A stretch of DNA of 64,000 nt from Ilumatobacter fluminis. GTDB lineage: Bacteria > Actinomycetota > Acidimicrobiia > Acidimicrobiales > Ilumatobacteraceae. Positions 32,893 through 39,628 of the stretch are shown one piece after another. Position numbers and translations under genes: made by a program. The notes beneath the pieces are model-generated. The model worked only from the letters and a program-made list of their open reading frames with translations, was not told the DNA's origin and searched no databases. The stretch lies in NCBI RefSeq assembly GCF_004364865.1, contig NZ_SOAU01000001.1, forward strand, positions 1,178,001 to 1,242,000, read 5' to 3'. Every line of letters starts with the position of its first letter. Position 1 is the stretch's first letter.

Positions 32893-33693
32893 TCAGCCGA
32901 CCGACGGGATGGCGTGCTCCAGCACGTCGCGCAGCCGGGCGATGTTCTCGCGCATCACGGCGAGGACGCCGTCCATGGTCACCGGTTCGTGACCGTCGAC
33001 GCCGGCGTCGTAGTCGGTGACCAGAGCGACCGACGCGTAGGCCATGCCGGCCTCGGCGGCGAGCACGGCTTCGGGCATGCCGGTCATGTTGACGACCGAC
33101 CATCCCATCTCCCGGAACCAGCGGCTCTCGGCTCGGGTGGAGAAGCGGGGGCCGTTGATCACGACCATCGCGCCGCCGTCGTGGGCCGTCACCCCGACCC
33201 GGCGTGCGGCGTCGAGGAGGGCACGGCGCAGGCCCGGGTCGTATGGGTCGGCGAAGGCCTGATGGTGCAGCGGCTGGTCGAATCCCGGTGCGTCGTCGGG
33301 TGCGCCGCGATCGAAGAAGGTGGCGTCGCGACCCCAGGTGCGGTCGACGATCTGGTCGACGACGACGAAATCTCCCGGGTGCAGATCGGGTTGCAGCGAG
33401 CCGCAGGAACACGGACCGAACACGGAGCGGACGCCGAGCGACGCCATCGCCCAGATGTTCGCCCGGAACGGCACACGATGTGCGACGTAGTCGTGGTCGC
33501 GGCCGTGGCGGGGCAGGAACGCGACGGTTCGTCCGGCGACCTCGCCGACCGTGATCGCCGCGGAGGGCGCGCCGTACGGCGTGTCGAACTCGAGGTCGAC
33601 CGGGTCGTCGATGAATTCGTAGAACCCCGATCCGCCGATGACGCCCACCTCGATGCCGAACTCGCTGGCCCGGTCGTCGAGGGGGATCAGCAT
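32893..33693 (-). CDS. mtnP: S-methyl-5'-thioadenosine phosphorylase
   Basis: 266 residues; phosphorolysis of methylthioadenosine to adenine and methylthioribose-1-phosphate in methionine salvage. Motifs: VGVIGGSGFYEF at the N-terminus (phosphate site), PRHGRDHDYVAHRVPFRANIWA, GPCSCGSLQP, and VINGPRFSTRAESRWFREMG with VNMTGMPEAVLAAEAGMAYA (substrate Met/Glu). The two adjacent Cys (CSC) are typical of MTAP. It starts with a TGATG overlap with the FmdB-like gene, so both are on one leftward transcript. Adenine released would join the purine salvage functions seen at 51-59 kb. Confidence 0.9.
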   Translation of the reverse strand: MLIPLDDRASEFGIEVGVIGGSGFYEFIDDPVDLEFDTPYGAPSAAITVGEVAGRTVAFLPRHGRDHDYVAHRVPFRANIWAMASLGVRSVFGPCSCGSLQPDLHPGDFVVVDQIVDRTWGRDATFFDRGAPDDAPGFDQPLHHQAFADPYDPGLRRALLDAARRVGVTAHDGGAMVVINGPRFSTRAESRWFREMGWSVVNMTGMPEAVLAAEAGMAYASVALVTDYDAGVDGHEPVTMDGVLAVMRENIARLRDVLEHAIPSVG

Positions 33694-34016
33694 CAGTCGC
33701 TCGACGAGCTACCGGTGGAGCTGCTCGACGACGAGCTGTCGCTCGAACCGCTGCTCGACGAGGAGCTGTCGCTCGACGTGCTGGTGGCAGTCGACGACGA
33801 GCTGCTCGACGAGCTCTTCTTCGATCCGGAACGGCTGTCGGTCTTGTAGAACCCCTGGCCCTTGAACGTGACGCCGACCGGCTGGAAGACCTTCTTCACC
33901 GGCATGGTCTTCCCGCTCTCGGGGTGCACGGCCTCGGTGAGGGTGTCCTCGTCGAACGACTGCTGGATTTCGATGGTTTCGTCGGTCTCGACGAACTTGT
34001 ACACGTAGGTGGGCAT
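33693..34016 (-). CDS. FmdB-family small protein lacking all zinc-ligand cysteines, poly-Ser tail
   Basis: 107 residues. The first 60 align by eye with FmdB-type regulatory zinc-ribbon proteins: MPTYVYKF at the start, QQSFDEDTLTE, and VGVTFKGQGFYKTDSR at the end of the ribbon. In normal members two CxxC pairs bind zinc; here those positions read FVETDE and VHPESG, and the protein contains no Cys at all. Residues 61-107 are almost only Ser with a few Thr, Asp and Gly. A TATCTT box lies 10 nt before the ATG. It is coupled to mtnP by TGATG. Function is unknown; loss of zinc suggests a structural or interaction role. Confidence 0.8.
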   Translation of the reverse strand: MPTYVYKFVETDETIEIQQSFDEDTLTEAVHPESGKTMPVKKVFQPVGVTFKGQGFYKTDSRSGSKKSSSSSSSSTATSTSSDSSSSSSGSSDSSSSSSSTGSSSSD

Positions 34017-34026
34017 GGCGTCACAA

Positions 34027-34032
34027 AAGATA
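34027..34032 (-). promoter_or_regulatory. -10 box for the FmdB-like/mtnP transcript
   Basis: TATCTT on the minus strand, 10 nt before ATG 34016, immediately beside the 52-bp palindrome. Confidence 0.4.
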
Positions 34033-34037
34033 GCGAC

Positions 34038-34089
34038 AATGGGGTCGGATACGTTTCGTCGGGCCCGACGAAACGTATCCGACCCCATT
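34038..34089. repeat. 52-bp perfect palindrome, GGGGTCGGATACG type
   Basis: All 52 bases are self-complementary with no loop; the centre is GGGCCC and each half runs AATGGGGTCGGATACG then TTTCGTCGGG. It lies 4 nt past the stop of the glycolipid-binding gene and directly upstream of the FmdB-like promoter. The outer GGGGTC matches the start of the two other palindrome families in the window. Possible roles are a terminator of the upstream gene, cruciform or protein site, or a REP-like mobile element. Confidence 0.92.
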
Positions 34090-34093
34090 CGGG

Positions 34094-34645
34094 TCAGGGG
34101 GTTCGGAACGAGTCGGTGACCTCGGTGGGGATGCCGTGGGCGTCGACGGTCACCGTGGCGGTGCCGTCGGCACGATCGACCACGTAGGTGTGTTCGTCGG
34201 TCCGGCGGTACGTGGCCGCCGCCGGCACGATGCCGAGTGTGTCGACGTCGACGTCGAGCACGACCGTGGGCGCCTCTTGGCCGACGGCGAGGGCGAGCCG
34301 ACGGATCGGCCCGGCGTGACTGAACGGCGTGACCGCCATGGCGATGTCGATGCCGCCGTCGAGATCGACCCGATGGGCGCCGTTCATCTCCCCCCATCGT
34401 CCGTGTCCGTCGGTGCCGAGCCACAGGTCGGGCTCGGCGAGGTCGCGGAACAACAGGAACTGGCGCACCTGCCACATGGGGGAGAGGCGGACGACGTATT
34501 GAACGTCGTGGCTGCCGACCTGGCCGGTCGCCGTCCAGGCCTCGTTGTCCCAGACCAGGGTGAACGATTCCTCGTGGTTGCCGTCCCACGTCTGCCAGCG
34601 CGTGGCGTAGCCGTCGGCGGGGATGGGCTCGTGGAGCGGATTCAC
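34094..34645 (-). CDS. Putative glycolipid-binding family protein
   Basis: 183 residues. The sequence follows the putative glycolipid-binding family (bacterial, about 180-200 residues): WQTWDGNHEESFTLVWDNEA, VQYVVRLSPMWQVRQFLLFR, DLWLGTDGHGRWGEMNG, and IDIAMAVTPFSHAGPIRRL with a closing YRRTDEHTYVVDRADG. No signal peptide, so probably cytoplasmic. Biochemistry is not established for most members. It starts at GTG 34645 and is divergent from moeA, with 39 nt between the starts. Confidence 0.75.
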   Translation of the reverse strand: MNPLHEPIPADGYATRWQTWDGNHEESFTLVWDNEAWTATGQVGSHDVQYVVRLSPMWQVRQFLLFRDLAEPDLWLGTDGHGRWGEMNGAHRVDLDGGIDIAMAVTPFSHAGPIRRLALAVGQEAPTVVLDVDVDTLGIVPAAATYRRTDEHTYVVDRADGTATVTVDAHGIPTEVTDSFRTP

Positions 34646-34672
34646 CGTTCCAGTGTGCCGTGGCGTGGCCGG

Positions 34673-34678
34673 TACGGT
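34673..34678 (+). promoter_or_regulatory. Leaderless -10 box for moeA/glp
   Basis: TACGGT, 6 nt before GTG 34685, no Shine-Dalgarno sequence. Confidence 0.5.
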
Positions 34679-34684
34679 GCGGGT

Positions 34685-35896
34685 GTGAAACCGCTCGAAG
34701 ACGCCCAGACGTTCGTGTTGTCCGAGTGCCCGCCGCACGACCCGGTCGCCGTCGATTTCGTCGTCGCCGAAGGTCTCGTCCTGGCCGACGACGTGGTCGC
34801 CACCGAACAGGTGCCGCCGTTCGACAACACGGCGGTCGACGGCTACGCGGTGATCGCCGCCGACGTCGCGGGCGCCGCCGACTCGCCGGTCGAACTGCCC
34901 GTCGTCGACGAGATCGCGGCGGGTGCCCACAGCGCGCATGTGCTGCAGCGCGGCGAGGCGATCAGGATCATGACCGGCGCCCCGATGCCCGCCGGTGCCG
35001 ACGCCGTGGTCATGGTCGAGGACACCGAACGGGTCGGCGACGACCGTGTCCGCATCTCGGCGTCGGTCGAGTCGGGTGCGGCGGTCCGCCGGGCCGGTGA
35101 CGACGTCCAGCCCGGCGACCTGCTGTTCGAGGCGGGCACCGTGGTCACCCCGGCCATCGTCGGCGTGCTGGCCTCGATCAACGCACGGCGAGTACACGTT
35201 CACCCCCGGCTGAAGGTCGCCGTGTTGTCGACCGGCGACGAGCTCGTCGAGGACGGGCGCGAGCTGCAGCCGGGCGAGATCCGCGAGAGCAATCGGCGGA
35301 TGCTCGCCGGCATGCTGCGCGAGACCGGTTGCGAGGTGGTCGACGTCGGCATCGTCCGAGACGACGAGGACGCGCTCGAGACCGTGCTCCTGAACGCGGC
35401 GGCGTCGTGCGACGCGATCGTCACGAGCGGCGGCGTCAGCATGGGCGACTACGACGTGGTCAAGGCCGTCCTCGGCCAGATCGCCGACATGACGTGGATG
35501 CAGATCGCGATCAAGCCCGCCAAGCCGTTCGCGTTCGGCAAGATCGAGGGCACGCCGATCTTCGGACTGCCGGGCAACCCGGTGAGCTCGATCGTCAGTT
35601 TCGAGATGCTCGCCCGTCCTGCTCTGCGCCGGATGATGGGGCACCGACGCCTCGCCCGGCCGAGCCTCGTCGCCGTCGCCGACGAGGGGTTGCCCCGCCG
35701 CTCCGACGGCAAGGTCCACCTGGTTCGGGTGCTGGCCGAGTTCGGCGACGACGGTCGTTGCCATGTTCGCTCCGCCCGGGCCCAGGGCAGCCACCAGCTC
35801 GCCGCCACAGCCCTCTCGAACGCGATCGCCATCGTCCCCGACGGCGACGGCATCCCCGACGGCGCCGACGTCGCCATCGTCATGCTCCAGGGCTGA
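34685..35896 (+). CDS. moeA: MoeA/gephyrin-like molybdopterin molybdotransferase (Glp-type candidate)
   Basis: 403 residues. MoeA inserts molybdate into adenylated molybdopterin. Motifs: PPFDNTAVDGYAV (about 48-60), IMTGAPMPAGADAVVMVE, VAVLSTGDELVEDG, SGGVSMGDYDVVKAVL, KPAKPFAFGKI and FGLPGNPVSSIVSFEML, then the C-terminal domain IV. In Corynebacteriales a MoeA-like protein, Glp, binds FtsZ and a membrane receptor GlpR encoded nearby. A GlpR/SepX-like gene lies at 38657, so this protein may act in division, in cofactor synthesis, or both. It heads the run moeA-moaA-36933-moaC. Confidence 0.9.
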   Translation: MKPLEDAQTFVLSECPPHDPVAVDFVVAEGLVLADDVVATEQVPPFDNTAVDGYAVIAADVAGAADSPVELPVVDEIAAGAHSAHVLQRGEAIRIMTGAPMPAGADAVVMVEDTERVGDDRVRISASVESGAAVRRAGDDVQPGDLLFEAGTVVTPAIVGVLASINARRVHVHPRLKVAVLSTGDELVEDGRELQPGEIRESNRRMLAGMLRETGCEVVDVGIVRDDEDALETVLLNAAASCDAIVTSGGVSMGDYDVVKAVLGQIADMTWMQIAIKPAKPFAFGKIEGTPIFGLPGNPVSSIVSFEMLARPALRRMMGHRRLARPSLVAVADEGLPRRSDGKVHLVRVLAEFGDDGRCHVRSARAQGSHQLAATALSNAIAIVPDGDGIPDGADVAIVMLQG

Positions 35897-35921
35897 CCCC
35901 GTCCGTACGGGGAATCGCCCG

Positions 35922-35927
35922 TAGGCT
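35922..35927 (+). promoter_or_regulatory. Leaderless -10 box for moaA
   Basis: TAGGCT, 6 nt before ATG 35934, no Shine-Dalgarno sequence. Confidence 0.5.
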
Positions 35928-35933
35928 GGTCGC

Positions 35934-36932
35934 ATGGGAGCAGGGGAAGCTCGTGATCTGGTCGACCCGTACGGTCGCGTCGTGCGCGACCTGCGCATCG
36001 CCGTCACCGACCGCTGCAACTTCCGGTGCACGTACTGCATGCCCGAGGAGGGCATGGAGTGGATGCCCCGCTCGGAGATCCTCACGTTCGAAGAGATCAC
36101 CCGCGTCGCCCGCATCTGCGTCGAACAGTACGGCTTCACCGGCATCAGGCTCACGGGTGGTGAGCCCACGATCCGAGCTCACTTCAGCCGGCTGGTCAGC
36201 CAGCTGTCCGGGCTCGGCATCGACGTGGCGATGACCACCAACGCTGCGACGCTCCGCAACACGGCCCACGATCTGCATGCGGCAGGGCTGAACCGCATCA
36301 ACATCAGTCTCGACACGCTCGACCGCGAGAAATTCGAGCGGATGACCCGCCGCGACGAGTTGGAGAACGTCCTCGCCGGCATCGACGCGGCGATCGACGC
36401 CGGTTTCGAGCCGGTGAAGATCAACGCCGTGATCGAACGCGGCGTCAACGACGACGAGCTCGTCGATCTCGCCCGCTTCGGGCGCGACACCGGCGTCGAG
36501 GTCCGGTTCATCGAGTTCATGCCGCTCGACGCCACCGACGAATGGCAGCGGTCGAAGGTCGTCGGCCAGGACGAGATCGTCGCCCGACTCTCCGAGGTGT
36601 GGGAACTCGAACAGGTGCCGGCCCGCGGCGCCGCGCCGGCCGACCGGTGGCGGTACACCGACGGCGGGGGACTGGTCGGCGTGATCCCGACGGTCACGAA
36701 GCCATTCTGTGGCGACTGTGACCGCGTCCGGCTCACCGCCGACGGTCAGCTCCGAACCTGCCTGTTCTCGACCGACGAGTTCGATCTCCGTGCCGCTCTG
36801 CGCGACGGCGAGACCGACGAGCAGATCGCCGCTCGCATCGAGGCTGCCGTCGGTACGAAGTGGGCGGGTCACCAGATCAACCAGGTCAACTTCATCCGCC
36901 CGAAGCGGAACATGAGCCAGATCGGCGGCTGA
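35934..36932 (+). CDS. moaA: GTP 3',8-cyclase MoaA
   Basis: 332 residues; radical-SAM enzyme that with MoaC turns GTP into cyclic pyranopterin monophosphate. The N-terminal cluster motif CNFRCTYC has Cys28, Cys32 and Cys35. The second [4Fe-4S] cluster uses Cys259, Cys262 (FCGDCDRVRL) and Cys276. TGGEPTIR is the SAM-binding GGE motif, and the chain ends in Gly-Gly, the C-terminal tail needed for catalysis. It is followed with no spacer by the secreted-protein gene (TGA then GTG). Confidence 0.96.
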   Translation: MGAGEARDLVDPYGRVVRDLRIAVTDRCNFRCTYCMPEEGMEWMPRSEILTFEEITRVARICVEQYGFTGIRLTGGEPTIRAHFSRLVSQLSGLGIDVAMTTNAATLRNTAHDLHAAGLNRINISLDTLDREKFERMTRRDELENVLAGIDAAIDAGFEPVKINAVIERGVNDDELVDLARFGRDTGVEVRFIEFMPLDATDEWQRSKVVGQDEIVARLSEVWELEQVPARGAAPADRWRYTDGGGLVGVIPTVTKPFCGDCDRVRLTADGQLRTCLFSTDEFDLRAALRDGETDEQIAARIEAAVGTKWAGHQINQVNFIRPKRNMSQIGG

Positions 36933-37907
36933 GTGCGACGCGGCGCGGCGATCGGGATGCTGGTCGCCGCCGGCGTTTCGGCGTCGGCCGTCGCCGCCCT
37001 TTCCGTCATCGACGAACCGGCGGTCGTCGACACCGTCGCAAGGCGGGTGCGATCGGCGGTGCCGACCGTCGGGGGGTGCGACGTGTTCCCGGCCGACAAC
37101 GCCTGGAACCGCGACGTCTCGGCCGACCCGCTCCGTGCCGACTCCGATGCGATCATCGCCACGATCCAGTCGAACGGCGGGACCCGGCTGCACCCCGACT
37201 TCGGCGAGAACCCGGACTACGGCATCCCGTACGTGGTCGTTCCACCCGATCAACCGCTGGTGCCGGTCGACTACGTCGCGTACGGCGACGAGAGCGACCC
37301 GGGTCCGTTCCCGATCCCGCTCGACGCGCCGGTCGAGGGTGGCAGCGCGGCCACCGGTGACCGTCACGTCCTGGCGGTGCGAGCCGGCACGTGCGAGCTG
37401 TTCGAGCTGTACCGGGCCTTCCCGACCGGCAACCGCTGGCGCGCCGACAGCGGCGCCCGGTTCGACCTGTCGTCCAACGCGCTCCGGCCCGCCGGTTGGA
37501 CGTCGGCAGACGCGGCCGGGCTCCCGATCCTGCCCGGCTTGGTCCGCTACGAGGAGGTGGCGTCGGGCGCCATCCATCACGCGATCCGGGTCACGTTCTC
37601 GCGCACGCAGCGGGGCTACATCGCTCCCGCCACCCACTTCGCCTCCACGCGTACCGACCCGACGCTGCCGCCGATGGGGTTGCGCCTTCGTCTGAAGGCG
37701 TCGTACGACGTGAGCAGCCTGTCGGGGCAGGCGAAGGTGATCGCCGTGGCCATGCAGCGGTACGGGTTGATCGTCGCCGACAACGGGTCGAACTGGTACT
37801 TCCAGGGAGCGCCCGACCCGGGCTGGGACGACGACGACCTGAACCAGCTGAAGGCGGTGCCGGGCACCGCCTTCGAGGTCGTCGACACGGGTTCGATCCA
37901 ACGGTGA
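36933..37907 (+). CDS. Secreted protein of unknown function
   Basis: 324 residues starting at the GTG directly after the moaA stop. A signal peptide (about 1-24, AIGMLVAAGVSASAVAALS) precedes a single large domain. Recurrent features are CDVFPADNAWNRDVSADPLR, PDYGIPYVVVPPDQPLVPVD, GDRHVLAVRAGTCELFELYR (two Cys may pair), FDLSSNALRPAGWTSADAAG, IHHAIRVTF and GLIVADNGSNWYFQGAPDP. Trp- and Asp-rich segments suggest a carbohydrate- or surface-related fold, but no family was recognised. Zero spacing to moaA implies co-translation, which is odd for a secreted product inside a cofactor operon. Confidence 0.72.
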   Translation: MRRGAAIGMLVAAGVSASAVAALSVIDEPAVVDTVARRVRSAVPTVGGCDVFPADNAWNRDVSADPLRADSDAIIATIQSNGGTRLHPDFGENPDYGIPYVVVPPDQPLVPVDYVAYGDESDPGPFPIPLDAPVEGGSAATGDRHVLAVRAGTCELFELYRAFPTGNRWRADSGARFDLSSNALRPAGWTSADAAGLPILPGLVRYEEVASGAIHHAIRVTFSRTQRGYIAPATHFASTRTDPTLPPMGLRLRLKASYDVSSLSGQAKVIAVAMQRYGLIVADNGSNWYFQGAPDPGWDDDDLNQLKAVPGTAFEVVDTGSIQR

Positions 37908-37933
37908 CCCTGCCCGGGGCCGGTGCGGCGAAC

Positions 37934-37939
37934 TAACCT
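37934..37939 (+). promoter_or_regulatory. -10 box for moaC
   Basis: TAACCT, 9 nt before ATG 37949, no Shine-Dalgarno sequence. Confidence 0.4.
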
Positions 37940-37948
37940 CGTGGCCGC

Positions 37949-38443
37949 ATGAGTGACGCCGCGAACGACCTCGAGTTCACCCACCTCGACCCGCTCGGGC
38001 ACGCCCGGATGGTCGACGTGACACCGAAGGAGCCGACGCACCGCCGTGCGGTTGCCCGCTGCAAGGTGTTCATGAAACCGGAGACGACGGTGGCGATCGC
38101 CAACCGTGAGGTCAAGAAGGGTGACGTGTTGGCCGTCGCCAGAGTGGCCGGGATCCAGGCCGCCAAGCGGACGGCCGATCTGATCCCGCTGTGTCACCCA
38201 CTCCTCGTCGGTGCGGTCTCGATCAGCTTCGACATCGGTGACGATCACGTGGCGGTCGAGACGTTCGTCGACACCGTCGACCGGACCGGCGTCGAGATGG
38301 AAGCGCTGCACGCCTGTGCGACTGCGGCGCTCACGATCTACGACATGTGCAAGTCGGCCGACCGTGCGATGACGATCGGCGAACTCGCGCTGTGGGAGAA
38401 GACGGGCGGCCGTTCGGGCACCTATCGCCGGGTCGAGGACTGA
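37949..38443 (+). CDS. moaC: Cyclic pyranopterin monophosphate synthase MoaC
   Basis: 164 residues; completes cPMP formation from the MoaA product. Motifs: MVDVTPKEPTHRRAVA near the N-terminus, GDVLAVARVAGIQAAKRTAD, LIPLCHPLLVGAVSISFD (catalytic His region), and DRTGVEMEALHACATAALTI with YDMCKSADR. Normal length. It is the last molybdopterin gene of the cluster; moaB, moaD, moaE and mobA are not in the window. Confidence 0.95.
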   Translation: MSDAANDLEFTHLDPLGHARMVDVTPKEPTHRRAVARCKVFMKPETTVAIANREVKKGDVLAVARVAGIQAAKRTADLIPLCHPLLVGAVSISFDIGDDHVAVETFVDTVDRTGVEMEALHACATAALTIYDMCKSADRAMTIGELALWEKTGGRSGTYRRVED

Positions 38444-38536
38444 GACTGCGTAAGCTCTCGCACATGTCCCCGACGGCACCAACCCTGCGACGGTGTCCGG
38501 GAGATGGACGACAGATGACGAATCACACCTCCTGCG

Positions 38537-38566
38537 TTGCCGTACCTGTTACAAATGTCGTAGAAT
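38537..38566 (+). promoter_or_regulatory. Sigma-A-like promoter for the GlpR/SepX-like gene
   Basis: TTGCCG (38537-38542), an 18-nt spacer and TAGAAT (38561-38566) lie in an unusually AT-rich stretch of the 213-bp gap after moaC. A GGAA ribosome site and about 85 nt of leader precede ATG 38657. This is one of the few non-leaderless arrangements here. Confidence 0.55.
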
Positions 38567-38656
38567 CGTAATGAAACGTCGTTCTTGTGATCGCGGCCTC
38601 GCGAACCGGAACCGATCGAACGCTCCCGCCGAAAGACTCTGAAGGAACTCACACAC

Positions 38657-39340
38657 ATGGGCGAACTCGTCCTCCTGGTGATCGCCGCCGCTTGGGCGGC
38701 CGTGCTGATCCCGCCGCTGCTCCGTAACCGCATCGAGAACCGACCCAACTCGTCGGTGACCGACTTCCGTCGTCAGCTCAACAAGCTGCAGAGCACCGTG
38801 CCCAGTCGGGCGGGTGCCCCGATGCGCGGCATGGCCCGCCCGCTCGCCCAGTCGCCGCTCCAGCGTCCCGCCGCCGGTGGACGCCCCGGCCAGCAGCCGG
38901 CGCAGCTCCGTCGTGGTGCCGGTGGTCGCACCCACGGCGCCCGCTCCGGCGCGCAGGTTCGCGAGCGGGAGCAGGCTCCCCGTCAGCGCAGCCACGGCGA
39001 CCCCACCGGTGGCCAGCGTCGTCCCCAGTACCGCGACGAACAGCCCCGTCAGCGGAGCCACGGCGATCCGACCGGTGGCCAGCGCCGTCCGCAGCACCGC
39101 GACGAGCGCCGTCCGGCGGCCGCCTCGAACGAGATGATCCGTCGTCGCCGCTCGAACGTGCTGTTCATGCTCGTCGTCACCGTCGCTGCCACCCTGTTCC
39201 TCGCTGCGACCACTCAGTCGGCCGTCATGCTGTACGTGTTCGCCGCAGCGTTCCTCGCCCTGTGTGCCTACGGCTACATGCTGTCCCAGGCCCGCCAGCG
39301 CGAGACCAGCTCGTGGCCGAGCGACTGGATGCAGCACTGA
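38657..39340 (+). CDS. GlpR/SepX-like actinobacterial division membrane protein
   Basis: 227 residues. One N-terminal helix (3-20) is followed by a conserved-looking juxtamembrane segment (VTDFRRQLNKLQSTVPS, 34-50), a long basic disordered region, and two closely spaced helices at 166-186 and 188-208. This topology, and a location beside a MoeA/Glp homologue, match SepX of Streptomyces and GlpR of Corynebacterium (Rv0996-like in mycobacteria), a membrane receptor for Glp at the septum. Two 22-residue tandem repeats (108-129 and 130-151, PRQRSHGDPTGGQRRPQ core) occupy the disordered part. Assignment rests on topology and synteny, not on alignment. Confidence 0.65.
   Translation: MGELVLLVIAAAWAAVLIPPLLRNRIENRPNSSVTDFRRQLNKLQSTVPSRAGAPMRGMARPLAQSPLQRPAAGGRPGQQPAQLRRGAGGRTHGARSGAQVREREQAPRQRSHGDPTGGQRRPQYRDEQPRQRSHGDPTGGQRRPQHRDERRPAAASNEMIRRRRSNVLFMLVVTVAATLFLAATTQSAVMLYVFAAAFLALCAYGYMLSQARQRETSSWPSDWMQH
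38978..39109 (+). repeat. 66-bp in-frame tandem repeat in the GlpR/SepX-like gene
   Basis: Two copies, 38978-39043 and 39044-39109, encode 22 residues each; they differ at several third positions and by Tyr/His and Gln/Arg, so the duplication is not brand new. Confidence 0.8.
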
Positions 39341-39397
39341 GCCACTGATCCGGCTCGTGCGAGCCGAACCGGGCGGTGCAACCGTCCATGGCGCCGC

Positions 39398-39403
39398 TAC
39401 ACT
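39398..39403 (+). promoter_or_regulatory. -10 box for tRNA-Ala
   Basis: TACACT, 15 nt upstream of the mature tRNA 5' end. No clear -35 was found. Confidence 0.35.
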
Positions 39404-39418
39404 GCGGCCGTCACTTAC

Positions 39419-39494
39419 GGGGCTGTAGCTCAGTTGGCAGAGCGCTTCGTTCGCAATGAAGAGGTCAGGGGTTCAATTCCCCTCAGCTCCACCA
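39419..39494 (+). tRNA. tRNA-Ala (anticodon CGC)
   Basis: 76 nt with CCA encoded. The acceptor stem GGGGCTG/CAGCTCC includes the G3-U70 wobble that identifies alanine tRNAs. The D arm is GCTC-AGTTGGCA-GAGC, the anticodon arm CTTCG-TTCGCAA-TGAAG with CGC at positions 34-36, a 5-nt variable loop, and the T arm AGGGG-TTCAATT-CCCCT. It reads GCG codons. Confidence 0.97.
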
Positions 39495-39503
39495 GAACCG
39501 TGA

Positions 39504-39529
39504 AGATCCGGCCCCTCGGGGCCGGATCT
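39504..39529 (+). terminator. Hairpin terminator after tRNA-Ala
   Basis: AGATCCGGCCC and GGGCCGGATCT form an 11-bp perfect stem around CTCG, starting 9 nt after the tRNA. Only short T-rich sequence (CGTCGTCTC) follows, so termination may be partly factor dependent. Confidence 0.7.
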
Positions 39530-39628
39530 CGTCGTCTCGGGCCGTGGTGAGCCGGGGCGCCCGAACCCGCTCGACATAACCCCGTTCGTGCGTGCCCGAG
39601 CGACCGTCGGTGGAGTACGTTGCCGACC

